64,000 nucleotides of DNA from Acetatifactor muris (GTDB taxonomy: Bacteria; Bacillota; Clostridia; Lachnospirales; Lachnospiraceae), in assembly GCF_024623325.1 (NCBI RefSeq), contig NZ_JANJZD010000013.1, forward strand, positions 62,001 to 126,000, written 5' to 3'. A program made the translations under genes and the position numbers. Every line of letters starts with the position of its first letter. The first letter of the stretch is position 1. The notes beneath the pieces are model-generated. The model saw only the letters and a list, made by a program, of their open reading frames with translations. It was not told the DNA's origin and searched no databases. Of the stretch, positions 42,684 through 50,570 are shown in pieces.

Positions 42684-44243
42684 ATGGAAGGAAAAATCAT
42701 CTTTAAGACAGCCCGGAATTTCGTCCTGGAAATATTGGACCCGGAAGCGGATTATCGGACAAAAGAATACACACTTTATCTGAACGGAACCTACTATGTG
42801 ACTACCGACCAGACCATCCTGTCCGTGTACGGCTTAAAGCCCGACACAGATTATGAAATACAGCTGAAATGCGGAAATGATGTCTCTGAAATCATCGCTT
42901 TGCATACGGATTACGAATATGTCACTTTGAATGTAAAAGATTTCGGCGCAAAGGGAGACGGTGTCACTGACGATACCGCCTGTCTCCAGGCCGCCATCAT
43001 GACAGTTCCCGAGCAAAGCCGCGTCTATGTGCCGAAGGGAACCTACCGTTTTACCCATCTCTTCCTGAAAAGTCATATGAAGCTTGAGCTGGCAAAGGAC
43101 GCTCTGCTGCTGGCCATTCCCGACAGTGAGAAATATCCTATTCTCCCGGGAAGAATCGAAAGTTATGATGAAGATGGCGAATTTCTTCCCGCCAGCTGGG
43201 AAGGCAGCCCCACGGACACCTATGCCAGCATCATCACCGGTATGTATGTGGAAGATGTGGTCATCTGTGGACAGGGCGTCATAGACGGCGCCGCAGATTT
43301 CGACAACTGGTGGGATCTGGAAAAGCGGAAAAATGCTCCGGCAGCAAGGCCCCGGATGATGTTCCTGAATCACTGTAGAGACATTGTGGTACAGGGAGTC
43401 ACCTTCCGGAATTCTCCCTCCTGGAACATGCACCCTTATTTCTCTCAGAATCTCCGTTACCTGGATATCAGGATTGAGTCGCCGGACAATTCACACAACA
43501 CAGACGGCATCGACCCTGAATCCTGCACCAATGTGGAAATTGCAGGGGTATATTTCTCCGTCGGCGACGACTGTATCGCCGTCAAGTCAGGCAAAATGTA
43601 TCTGGGAAAAACATACCGCACACCTTCCAAAGACATCCTGGTGCGCAACTGCTGGATGGAGCGGGGACACGGCGGTGTGACAATCGGCAGCGAGAATGCC
43701 GGGGGCGTGGACAATATTCTTGTAAAAAACTGTTATTTCGTCAACACTGACCGGGGCTTACGGGTCAAAAGCAGGAGAGGACGCGGAAAGGATTCTTATC
43801 TCACAGGGATTACCTTTGAGCATGTGAAAATGGACGGTGTCATGAGTCCCTTTGTCATCAACTGCTTCTATTACTGCGGACCCGACGGGAAATCAGAATA
43901 TGTGGCCTGCAAGGATCCTCTCCCTGTGGACGAAAGAACCCCCAAAGTGGGCAAAATCGCCATACACAATGTGAGATGTACCAATTGCCATGTGGCCGGG
44001 CTCTACTTTTACGGACTGCCGGAGTCGAAAATCGAAAGCGTGGAGATGGAAAACGTGTTCATTTCCTATGCCAAAAATGCCCGGCCCGGAGTCGCAGCCA
44101 TGATGACCGGCTGCGAGGTGGACAGCAGGAAAGGTATTTTCGTCAGAAATGCAGAGCGTGTAACCCTGAAGAATGTCATTCTGGAAGGAAACAGCGGGGA
44201 AGCTCTGGATATCGAGGGTGTGGACCAGTGGAGCTGGGACTGA
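42684..44243 (+). CDS. GH28 polygalacturonase/rhamnogalacturonan hydrolase (intracellular)
   Basis: The 519-residue product has an N-terminal fibronectin-III-like region (to ~80; [13 protein letters not shown]) and a pectin-lyase-like beta-helix. All four GH28 motifs are visible: [29 protein letters not shown] and [12 protein letters not shown], giving the three catalytic Asp and the His. [19 protein letters not shown] at the start of the helix is the usual opening. It has no signal peptide, so it cuts imported galacturonides in the cytoplasm, probably in sequence with GH105. Confidence 0.94.
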   Translation: MEGKIIFKTARNFVLEILDPEADYRTKEYTLYLNGTYYVTTDQTILSVYGLKPDTDYEIQLKCGNDVSEIIALHTDYEYVTLNVKDFGAKGDGVTDDTACLQAAIMTVPEQSRVYVPKGTYRFTHLFLKSHMKLELAKDALLLAIPDSEKYPILPGRIESYDEDGEFLPASWEGSPTDTYASIITGMYVEDVVICGQGVIDGAADFDNWWDLEKRKNAPAARPRMMFLNHCRDIVVQGVTFRNSPSWNMHPYFSQNLRYLDIRIESPDNSHNTDGIDPESCTNVEIAGVYFSVGDDCIAVKSGKMYLGKTYRTPSKDILVRNCWMERGHGGVTIGSENAGGVDNILVKNCYFVNTDRGLRVKSRRGRGKDSYLTGITFEHVKMDGVMSPFVINCFYYCGPDGKSEYVACKDPLPVDERTPKVGKIAIHNVRCTNCHVAGLYFYGLPESKIESVEMENVFISYAKNARPGVAAMMTGCEVDSRKGIFVRNAERVTLKNVILEGNSGEALDIEGVDQWSWD

Positions 44244-44407
44244 ATATCCAATGATACATCCGAAAACGAGATTACCCCATAGAAACTTACAGGAATACAG
44301 TTGTGATGCTGCTTTTTGAAGTGCCCTTACTTATCAGGCAGCTGAAATGGCTTGCCGCGAAAGAGCAGAGACAGTACACTGAAGTAAATCAGAAATCGGA
44401 GGTATAA

Positions 44408-45715
44408 ATGAAAGAGAAAACAATCCGAGACAAACTGAAAGACAGAGAACTGAAAGTATTCACCACTGCTTTCCTGCTGTTCCTGTTTATGGCGGCGCTG
44501 GTCGGCATGGCACAGGACGGTCAGAATCCCGCCACTGTCTTCCGTGGATTATGGACAATCATCATTTCCCGGGACGCATTGATAACGGATTACTTTGAGC
44601 TGGCCGGCTATGGCACGGCACTGCTGAATGCCTGCCTGGTGCTCACCATGGGGCTCTTCCTGCTGCACAGAGAGCAGGTCAAATTCACAGGTCTGACCAT
44701 GGCAGCCGTGTTTATCTATGTGGGCTATGGCTTCTGGGGCAAGAATCCGGTAAATATCCTGCCGATTCTTGCAGGTTCCTCCCTCTATGCAAAGCTGCAC
44801 GGTTCCCGGCTGAGCCGATACCTTTACACTGCCCTGTTCGGAACCAGTCTCTCTCCGCTTATTACAGAACTTGTTTATCTGCTGCCTTTTGACTGGAAAA
44901 TCAATCTGCTGATTTCCATCGGCGCAGGCATTTCCATCGGTTTTATTTTACCCGAGCTTTCCGTACATACAGCCTCCATGCACATGGGATTTAACCTGTT
45001 CAATGTGGGATTTTCTGCCGGCACACTGGCATTTGTGATGGTATGCATTCTCAAATCTTTCGGCCTGGAAAGTCAGCCGGCAATGATCTGGAGAGCAGGA
45101 AGACCCTTATGGATTGGAGCCGGACTCTATATCTTTTTCCTGCTGACTTTTCTCTATGGCCTGTACCTGAATCAGGGCAAAGTAAAGGACCTTCTGAAGA
45201 TCTGGAAACATCCCGGCAGAGCAGTTGCAGATTTCGTTCTGATGGAAGGTGTGGGCGGTACCCTGATGAATATGGCTCTGGTAGGTTCCATCTGTGTCAC
45301 TTACATCTACCTGATCGGGGGCGACTTATCCGGTCCGGTGGTAGGCGCTATATTGACGGCTTTCGGCTTTTCTGCCTTCGGCGCCCATGTCAGGAATTAC
45401 TGGCCGATACTCTGCGGCGTGTTTCTGTCCACCTTTCTGAATCAGTTTACGCCCACAACTCCCGGGATTCAGCTGGCCGCAATTTTTGCAGTGGGCCTTG
45501 CCCCCATTGCCGGGCGGTTCGGCGTCGTTGCCGGGATACTGGCCGGAATGCTGCATGTGGCTATTGTTATGTGTACTTCCCAGATGTACGGCGGATTAAA
45601 TTTGTATAACAACGGTTTCAGCGCCGGCTGGGTGGCTATAATCATGTTGCCGGCATTGGAAAGTTTTATGCTGGAAAAAGACAAAAAGAAGAAGAGGAAA
45701 AACGAAAATGTATGA
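44408..45715 (+). CDS. DUF1576-like multi-pass membrane protein
   Basis: This 435-residue protein has about eleven membrane helices and a short basic tail. Repeated patterns such as GAGISIGFILPELSVHTASMHMGFNLFNVGFSAGTLAF in the first half and GLNLYNNGFSAGWVAIIMLP in the second suggest two homologous halves, as I recall for DUF1576. GGAGG is 5 bases before the ATG. Function unknown; the repeat-like topology would suit a transporter. Its position behind GH105-GH28 could mean that it exports or imports a product of the glycan locus, but that is inference. The 164-base gap before it holds only a 33-codon ORF without support. Confidence 0.8.
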   Translation: MKEKTIRDKLKDRELKVFTTAFLLFLFMAALVGMAQDGQNPATVFRGLWTIIISRDALITDYFELAGYGTALLNACLVLTMGLFLLHREQVKFTGLTMAAVFIYVGYGFWGKNPVNILPILAGSSLYAKLHGSRLSRYLYTALFGTSLSPLITELVYLLPFDWKINLLISIGAGISIGFILPELSVHTASMHMGFNLFNVGFSAGTLAFVMVCILKSFGLESQPAMIWRAGRPLWIGAGLYIFFLLTFLYGLYLNQGKVKDLLKIWKHPGRAVADFVLMEGVGGTLMNMALVGSICVTYIYLIGGDLSGPVVGAILTAFGFSAFGAHVRNYWPILCGVFLSTFLNQFTPTTPGIQLAAIFAVGLAPIAGRFGVVAGILAGMLHVAIVMCTSQMYGGLNLYNNGFSAGWVAIIMLPALESFMLEKDKKKKRKNENV

Positions 45716-46058
45716 CGAGCAGAGGAAAGTATCAAAAATTATGGCAGAACTGACCATGTTCTTCCTGTCGGTGGGAGCTGACCAGATAAGCTCCAATATA
45801 GAAAGGACAGAAGAATATGAACGGATTACCTTCCACGCCAATTACCACCCGGATAATGAAAGGGAACTGGATGCACTTCATTGTCTGAATGAACAGAGAA
45901 ATGACGGGATTGAAGATATCTACTGGGAGCTGGCCGGTTCCGGCAATTTTGGGGAAACCAGCGAACTGCTGCTGGTGGGGATGATGGTGGATAAAGCGGA
46001 GGTCCATGTAGAGAACGGTTTTGTAAATCTGACATTGTACAAGAAGCTTGAAAGCTGA
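45708..46058 (+). CDS. Small soluble partner of the DUF1576-like protein, 116 aa
   Basis: The ATG overlaps the end of the membrane protein gene by 8 bases, so translation is coupled. The 116-residue product is acidic and soluble. An alpha-helical start (RKVSKIMAELTMFFLSVGADQISSNIE) is followed by a beta-strand-rich part (RITFHANYHPDN ... VENGFVNLTLYKKL). No known domain or cofactor motif is recognised. Tight coupling implies a complex with, or regulation of, the membrane protein. A terminator follows 10 bases after the stop. Confidence 0.75.
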   Translation: MYDEQRKVSKIMAELTMFFLSVGADQISSNIERTEEYERITFHANYHPDNERELDALHCLNEQRNDGIEDIYWELAGSGNFGETSELLLVGMMVDKAEVHVENGFVNLTLYKKLES

Positions 46059-46068
46059 TGCCTGAAGA

Positions 46069-46100
46069 AATCATTCGGTTGAACTGCCGGATGATTTTTT
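46069..46100 (+). terminator. Terminator of the GH105-GH28-DUF1576 operon
   Basis: AATCATTCGG pairs with CCGGATGATT (one G-T pair) over an 8-base loop, and the helix runs into TTTTTT. It ends the rightward operon and insulates the structured region that follows. Confidence 0.85.
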
Positions 46101-46138
46101 CATTTCCTTAAATCCTTTTTCCGGTTTCTTCCGTTTTA

Positions 46139-46150
46139 TATACTATAGGG
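46139..46150 (+). promoter_or_regulatory. -10 element in front of the structured region
   Basis: TATACT at 46139-46144, seven bases before a GGGG start site (46148-46151). The -35 region is only TTTTTC (46116-46121), so it may need help from a factor or be weak. It is the sole promoter-like signal between the terminator and the sigma-factor gene. Confidence 0.45.
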
Positions 46151-46290
46151 GATGCAAGGTAAATACGCCGTTCTCCTGCAAGGACCTGTAAAGGTCCCTG
46201 GGCCAGAATCCGCTTCCCTGCAATGACTTACAGAGGGCCTGACGCCTGAAACCAGGTTACGGCAGCGAGGCAGGATGAATGCAAAGGTAC

Positions 46291-46391
46291 GGCAGAGGAG
46301 GCCGTGGTTCTTTGGTAACGCGCCGGTAAACTAAGCCTCTGCTAAAAGCACCCCTCAGTGCTGTCGGAAAGAGCCACCGGCCTCCTCTGCC
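46291..46391 (+). repeat. Inverted element copy A (hairpin of ~23 bp with conserved loop)
   Basis: Outer helix GGCAGAGGAGGCCG (46291-46304) with 46378-46391. After a one-base bulge the helix continues as TGGTTCTTT (46305-46313) with AAAGAGCCA (46368-46376), which includes one G-U pair. The loop holds GGTAACGCGCCG and a GCACCCCTCAGTGC segment. The G-U pair is allowed only in plus-strand RNA. Confidence 0.7.
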
Positions 46392-46571
46392 TGTTTCTCC
46401 ACTGGTTATACTGGCCTGGGGGTAAATATGGACTAAGCGGTATAGTTCGTGAAAGTTCCAGTGCCTGATGTAGATATAGACTAAACTTTCTGGCATTTTG
46501 TGAAGTTCAAGTCCCCTGCAGCCATAAGTCGGCCTGTAGTATTACCTTACTAAACCTTGCGGAAAGACAGG

Positions 46572-46744
46572 CGGAGAAGGGGTGGGAGGCTCTTTCCGAC
46601 AGCACTGAGGGGTGCCCTTAGCAGAGATGAAATCCACTGCCTACTGAAACTTAGGGGCGGTACTTTCGCTCCTTAGTTTCTGTTGGCAGTTAGTTCATCG
46701 GCGCGTTACCCCTGCCGAGAAAAGAACCTCCCACCCCTTCTCCG
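46572..46744 (-). repeat. Inverted element copy B (same loop, different but paired outer helix)
   Basis: Read leftward it has the same core as copy A (GGTTCTTT, GGTAACGCGCC, CTCTGCTAA, GCACCCCTCAGTGCTGTCGG, AAAGAGCC). The outer helix is unrelated in sequence (46744-46729 with 46587-46572) yet fully paired, and there is an extra ~60-nt stem-loop (46635-46690). The inner helix carries a G-U pair only in minus-strand RNA. Confidence 0.7.
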
Positions 46745-46893
46745 ACGTCCCTTCGCTTTAGAAAAAGGCCTTTGCTGGTCCTTGCAAGACTCCTGGACTC
46801 AGGCGGCAGCAGGCCCCCCTAAGTCCTTGCAGGAGCCTGCCCCTTATGGCTTAAACGCGAAATTTGTCTACAACACCAAAAGGAGAAAGCACA

Positions 46894-47496
46894 GTGCACA
46901 CCATGTCCGACGAAGAACTGATCAGCCGAATCCAGCAGGGCGACAAAGCCCTCCTGGATCCGCTGATAGACAAATACTATCCGGAAATCTTCCGTTTCTG
47001 TTACTACAGAACCGGAAGCGAGCAGGCTGCTTACGACTGCACGCAGGATACATTTCTGCGCATGCTGCGCTTTATGGACAGCTATGTGGAGACCCATAAA
47101 TTTAAACGCTGGCTTCTTCGAATCGCTCTGAACGTCTGTCGGGATTATTACCGCGCCAATCCTCCCCCCACAGTCTCCCTGGCGGAGGACAACTGGGAGC
47201 AGTACGATGAAGAAGGACGGTTCAGCGGACAATTTCTCTGTTCCGAAGAAAATGACAGCCGGAGAAACGCCTATGAGCAAATCGAAATTTCCTGTGTCAT
47301 CCAAAAATGTCTCCTGCGTCTGCCGGAGTATCAGCGCGAGGTGATTATCCTGCATTTCTATTTGGGCTTTAAAGTACGGGAAATCGCAAAAATCGCGGGG
47401 GTAAACCTGCCCACCGCCAAGTCAAGGTTAAAACAGGGACTGGACAAATTAAAAAGGTTCTTTCGGGAGGAGGGTATTCATGAAGAAAACTGGTGA
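46894..47496 (+). CDS. ECF-type RNA polymerase sigma factor
   Basis: The likely start is GTG at 46894 with AAAGGAG 8 bases upstream (an ATG follows three codons later but is too far from the site), giving 200 residues. Region 2 shows LIDKYYPEIFRFCYYRTG and DCTQDTFLRMLRF ... FKRWLLRIALNVCRDYYR. Region 4 shows LPEYQREVIILHFYLGFKVREIAKIAGVNLPTAKSRLKQGLDKL, a complete sigma-4 HTH. It is the first gene of a tightly overlapping operon with a membrane protein and an ABC transporter, a typical envelope-stress or antimicrobial-peptide response module. The ~700-nt structured region lies directly upstream. Confidence 0.92.
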   Translation: MHTMSDEELISRIQQGDKALLDPLIDKYYPEIFRFCYYRTGSEQAAYDCTQDTFLRMLRFMDSYVETHKFKRWLLRIALNVCRDYYRANPPPTVSLAEDNWEQYDEEGRFSGQFLCSEENDSRRNAYEQIEISCVIQKCLLRLPEYQREVIILHFYLGFKVREIAKIAGVNLPTAKSRLKQGLDKLKRFFREEGIHEENW

Positions 47497-48268
47497 ACAG
47501 AAAATGAAAGATTTTTTAGCGCTGAATCAGGCGCCGGAACCGTTGCCGGAAAAAGCTGCTCACCTGAAGCAGGAAGTAAGGCTTCGGGCAGAATCCATGG
47601 CTTTTGCCCTTCCGCAGAATTCCAGTCTGCCAGACCGACTGTTGCGTCAGCTTCCCTATATCTCTCTGTGGATATGGCCCATACAGCTTCTCGTGCTCCT
47701 TCTGTTTTTCCTGCTGCTGCGTCAGAAAGCAGTCGGCATGGAGACACTGATACTGCTGTCTTTTACCGGTCCCCTGCTGGCCATATTGCCCATGGCAGAC
47801 ATTATCAGGAGCTTTGGCTGCAATATGTGGGAAATGGAATCAGCCTGTCGTTATGACTTCAGACAGATTACAGCCATGCACCTCTGTATTATCGGCAGCG
47901 GGGACATCTTTATTCTGATATTCGGGTGCTGTCTCTATGGAAAAAGGCTGAGTGCAACATGGGAGTTCAGCCTGTACATTATCCTGCCGTTTCTCATCAG
48001 CAGCTGCATTTATCTCTGGGAGCTGAATCATTTTTCCAGAAAGTGCAATATTTACATGTTGAGTGCAACCGGAACCATGCTGTGTATCATCGGCTCCAGC
48101 GGATTACAGCATATTTACCATCTGATTCAGACAGGCCGCCTCCAGTGGATTCCTGCGTTCACCATGACAGCTGTCATCGCCTTCAGCACAGCCGCAGTTT
48201 ACAGTGCTGTCAGACTGTGCACCAATCTGAAGAGAAAGGAAGGAGTAACAAAGTGGAACTTAGAGTAG
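47480..48268 (+). CDS. Membrane protein, probable anti-sigma partner
   Basis: The ATG overlaps the sigma gene by 17 bases. The 262-residue product has a ~50-residue charged cytoplasmic N-terminus (MKDFLALNQAPEPLPEKAAHLKQEVRLRAE) and six membrane helices between about 55 and 250. No zinc-binding anti-sigma HxxxCxxC motif is visible, so it is not a standard ZAS protein. Gene order and the N-terminal domain nevertheless make sequestration of the sigma factor the simplest idea. It could instead be a third transporter subunit, since it also overlaps the ATPase gene by 16 bases. Confidence 0.7.
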   Translation: MKKTGEQKMKDFLALNQAPEPLPEKAAHLKQEVRLRAESMAFALPQNSSLPDRLLRQLPYISLWIWPIQLLVLLLFFLLLRQKAVGMETLILLSFTGPLLAILPMADIIRSFGCNMWEMESACRYDFRQITAMHLCIIGSGDIFILIFGCCLYGKRLSATWEFSLYIILPFLISSCIYLWELNHFSRKCNIYMLSATGTMLCIIGSSGLQHIYHLIQTGRLQWIPAFTMTAVIAFSTAAVYSAVRLCTNLKRKEGVTKWNLE

Positions 48269-49152
48269 AAAAACTGACAAAACAATACGGCAGTAAAATC
48301 GCAGTGGACCAGATAGATCTGTGTCTTACCAGAGGCGTGTACGGACTGCTGGGCGCCAACGGCGCGGGAAAAACCACGCTGATGCGTCTGCTGTGCGATA
48401 TCCAGACGCCCACCGCAGGGGAAGTCCTCTATGACAATCAGGAAATTCAGCAAATGGGCGAAAAATACCGGAATCTGCTGGGTTACCTGCCGCAGGACTT
48501 CGGCTATTACCCGGAATTCAGCGCATATAAATTCATGCTTTATATATCCGCGGTAAAAGGGCTTTCCAGAGGATACGCCAGGCAGCGTTCGCTGGAGCTG
48601 CTGGACACTGTGGGACTCCTGGAGGTAAAGGATAAGAAAATAAAGACTTTCTCCGGCGGCATGAAACAGCGTCTGGGAATCGCGCAGGCTATGCTGAATA
48701 ATCCCCGGATTTTGATTCTGGACGAGCCTACAGCCGGACTGGACCCGAAAGAACGTGTGCGTTTCCGGAATCTCATCAGTTCCTTTGCCGCAAATAAAAT
48801 TGTTCTCCTTTCCACCCATATCGTATCGGATGTAGAATATATTGCCAGCCAGATACTGGTCATGAAGAACGGGAGGCTGATTCACTCCGGTAAGCCGGAA
48901 GAGATTATCCGGACCATCCAGGGCAGGGTCTGGGAATGTCGCGCGACTTCCGACCTGGTCGGACAGATATCGGCATCCTTCGATGTAATCAACCTGCGGA
49001 ATGAGGGAGAAGAAACCATCCTGCGCCTGCTCGCCGATGATTCTCCCATGCCCGGCGCCCGGGAGGCAGCCCCCAATCTGGAGGATCTGTACATGTATTA
49101 CTTTAACGATGAAGAAGGGAGAGAAAAACATGTGGGAACTGATAAAATATGA
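48253..49152 (+). CDS. ABC transporter ATP-binding protein
   Basis: The start is GTG at 48253 with AAGGAG 7 bases upstream; an open frame further upstream is antisense-like noise over the previous gene. The 299 residues contain Walker A GANGAGKTT, the Q-loop YLPQDFGYYPEF, signature FSGGMKQRLGIAQ, Walker B ILILDEPTAGLD and the H-loop STHI. The C-terminal ~70 residues form a regulatory tail. It belongs to the DRA/BcrA-like drug and peptide exporters. It overlaps both neighbouring genes and works with the permease encoded next. Confidence 0.94.
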   Translation: MELRVEKLTKQYGSKIAVDQIDLCLTRGVYGLLGANGAGKTTLMRLLCDIQTPTAGEVLYDNQEIQQMGEKYRNLLGYLPQDFGYYPEFSAYKFMLYISAVKGLSRGYARQRSLELLDTVGLLEVKDKKIKTFSGGMKQRLGIAQAMLNNPRILILDEPTAGLDPKERVRFRNLISSFAANKIVLLSTHIVSDVEYIASQILVMKNGRLIHSGKPEEIIRTIQGRVWECRATSDLVGQISASFDVINLRNEGEETILRLLADDSPMPGAREAAPNLEDLYMYYFNDEEGREKHVGTDKI

Positions 49153-50254
49153 ATTACAAAAGCTGATGAAAAAGAAGCTTGTGTGGGCCTTTATAGTGGG
49201 AATGGCACTCATGCAGATTGCCATGACCTGTGAGTGGATCTATCCGGGCCCGGAAGTCGTTCAGTATTTTCAGGATGGCAGCCTGGTGGCTCTGGAAGGA
49301 AAAGATGCCATCCGTGCCGCCAAAGCCATCGGGAAAAGATACGAAGGTCCCCTGACAGACGGGAAAGTGCAGGCCATTCTGGCCGAATATACCATGTCGG
49401 ACGAAGATATGACGGAACACAGCCTGGATCCTTCCATAGAAAGCTATTACTCACATAATTTTCTCTATTCCGCGCTGAATCAATTTTACACGGCGGACGG
49501 ATCCTGGAATGGAATGACCGTACAGGAGGTTTACGGAGAGCTGGCTCCTGACCTCACACTGGGTTATGGCTCCGGCTGGGAAAGACTTCTTTTTGCCGTG
49601 GTCAACACCCTGCTTTCTCTGGGCTGTGTAGTGACCATCATCCTGGCCCCGTTATTCTCCGAAGAGTACACCAAAAGAACGGACGCACTGATACTGACCG
49701 GCGCATATGGCAAGACAAAATGCGCATGGGCTAAAATCATTGCAGGCTTTACAGTCTCTATGAGCCTGACAGCTCTGGTTATCCTGCTTTTCGGAGCAGT
49801 CTTCCTCTTCCATTACGGAACAGACGGCTGGAATGCCTCCATCCAGCTGGGCCAGATAAGTGCTTTCACAGCCGTCCCCTATCCCATGACCTACGGTCAG
49901 GGGATCCTGTATGCCCTTCTCCTGTGGTTTACCGCAGGGCTGACGCTGACAGCGGTGGCCATTCTCATATCTGCCGTGGCCAAAAGTACTTTCACCAGCC
50001 TGGTTATCTCCTTTGCGCTGTTCGTGGTACCCATGTTTCTCCCATGGCGGAAGTGGCGCTTTTTAAACCTGCCTGCACAGTTTTTCCCTGTCCGGCAGAT
50101 GCAGCTTGCGGATATTTTTACCTGTCCCCTTCTGGAAGCCGGAGCCTTTCAGCTGAATATCATATGGCTGTCAATTCCCGTTGCGCTGGCGGCCACTCTT
50201 ATTTGTGTCTTTTATGCCAGACGTGCCTTTGCCCGTCATCAGGTTATGGGATAA
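49130..50254 (+). CDS. ABC transporter permease (ABC-2 type)
   Basis: From the ATG at 49130 (AGGGAGAG site, 23-base overlap with the ATPase gene) the protein has 374 residues. The N-terminus MWELIKYELQKLMKKKLVW leads into helix 1. A ~130-residue extracytoplasmic domain (WIYPGPEVVQYFQDG ... YGSGWERL) follows, then five more helices to the end. This matches ABC-2 permeases of bacitracin or lantibiotic-resistance type exporters or regulated membrane remodelling. The substrate is unknown. It ends the sigma-factor operon. Confidence 0.88.
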   Translation: MWELIKYELQKLMKKKLVWAFIVGMALMQIAMTCEWIYPGPEVVQYFQDGSLVALEGKDAIRAAKAIGKRYEGPLTDGKVQAILAEYTMSDEDMTEHSLDPSIESYYSHNFLYSALNQFYTADGSWNGMTVQEVYGELAPDLTLGYGSGWERLLFAVVNTLLSLGCVVTIILAPLFSEEYTKRTDALILTGAYGKTKCAWAKIIAGFTVSMSLTALVILLFGAVFLFHYGTDGWNASIQLGQISAFTAVPYPMTYGQGILYALLLWFTAGLTLTAVAILISAVAKSTFTSLVISFALFVVPMFLPWRKWRFLNLPAQFFPVRQMQLADIFTCPLLEAGAFQLNIIWLSIPVALAATLICVFYARRAFARHQVMG

Positions 50255-50266
50255 TAAGTTTCTTCT

Positions 50267-50300
50267 GATTTGCTCCGAATTATACTTTTCGGAGCAAATC
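50267..50300. terminator. Shared hairpin between convergent genes
   Basis: A 13-bp perfect stem (50267-50279 with 50288-50300, TGCTCCG / CGGAGCA core) lies between the permease stop and the convergent yhcH remnant and overlaps the end of the latter. It lacks strong T-runs, so termination strength is uncertain. Confidence 0.55.
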
Positions 50301-50548
50301 TACATCGACTTTCACTACAACTTTCCGGTAATGTACAGGATGTCTGTCAATCCAGATTCCCGGTCTGTGAATATCATTGGGGAAAAACACTGCATAACAT
50401 CCTTTTACGGCATGAATCAATGTCTCATTTTCCACTTGATCATAAAAATACAGGTCTTCCTCGTCTCCGCCACAAAGCGAATCGCCTTCTGAATTGCCTC
50501 TGGATACCTGGAAAGATCATCATTCGCATAAATGCTTGAAAAAATCAT
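50280..50548 (-). pseudogene. Broken YhcH/YjgK/YiaL-family gene (internal deletion, frameshift)
   Basis: GGAGGAATTCAAGT precedes an ATG at 50548 and the frame reads MIFSSIYANDDLSRYPEAIQ ... FVAET, the start of a YhcH/YjgK/YiaL cupin-like protein. It then runs into an unrelated frame and stops after 43 codons. In another frame the C-terminal third continues to the stop at 50280: DEEDLYFYDQ, AVFFPNDIHRPGIW and RKVVVKVDVDLL, including the metal-binding His region. About 55-60 residues of the middle (with the other metal ligands) are missing relative to the ~150-residue family. These proteins act on sialic acid or N-acetylated sugar breakdown. It follows uppP by 22 bases and was probably co-transcribed with it. 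Confidence 0.8.
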
Positions 50549-50570
50549 ACTTGAATTCCTCCATCCTATC

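Larger units (their letters stand above)
46151..46850 (+). ncRNA. Predicted large structured RNA / nested inverted-repeat region (unassigned)
   Basis: About 700 bases without a credible gene. Arms: CTCCTGCAAGGAC 46173-46185 with 46823-46835 (13 bp, closes the region); 46235-46248 with 46800-46817 (with bulges); 46291-46304 with 46378-46391 (14 bp); 46404-46415 with 46531-46546 (imperfect); GAAAGTT 46451-46457 with 46484-46490; 46572-46589 with 46727-46744 (18 bp); 46635-46690, a nested local hairpin. In addition 46337-46375 is complementary to 46588-46626 at 37 of 39 positions, and 46314-46325 to 46699-46710 at 12 of 12. GGTAAA and ACTAA tetra/pentaloop-like units recur in single-stranded parts. 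I cannot match it to OLE, GOLLD, ROOL, HEARO, RNase P or tmRNA from memory. It may be a free RNA or the leader of the sigma operon. The strand is inferred from the promoter and flanking genes. Confidence 0.6.

Noticed and set aside
44306..44407. 33-codon ORF ending directly before the DUF1576 gene
   Set aside because: Ribosome-site spacing is poor (12 bases), and the product has no features; more likely chance.
46257..46496. Leftward 79-codon frame inside the structured region
   Set aside because: Composition follows the inverted repeats; no ribosome site.
46495..46523. tRNA-like T-arm (GTTCAAGTCCCC then GCAGCCA)
   Set aside because: The flanking five bases do not pair as a T-stem and no acceptor, D or anticodon arm can be formed.
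46151..46850. RNase P RNA, tmRNA or group II intron
   Set aside because: None of the conserved cores I know (RNase P P4 region, tmRNA ends, intron domain V) could be found.
46683..47099. Rightward 138-codon frame crossing into the sigma gene
   Set aside because: Out of frame with the sigma factor and built partly from the inverted-repeat arms.
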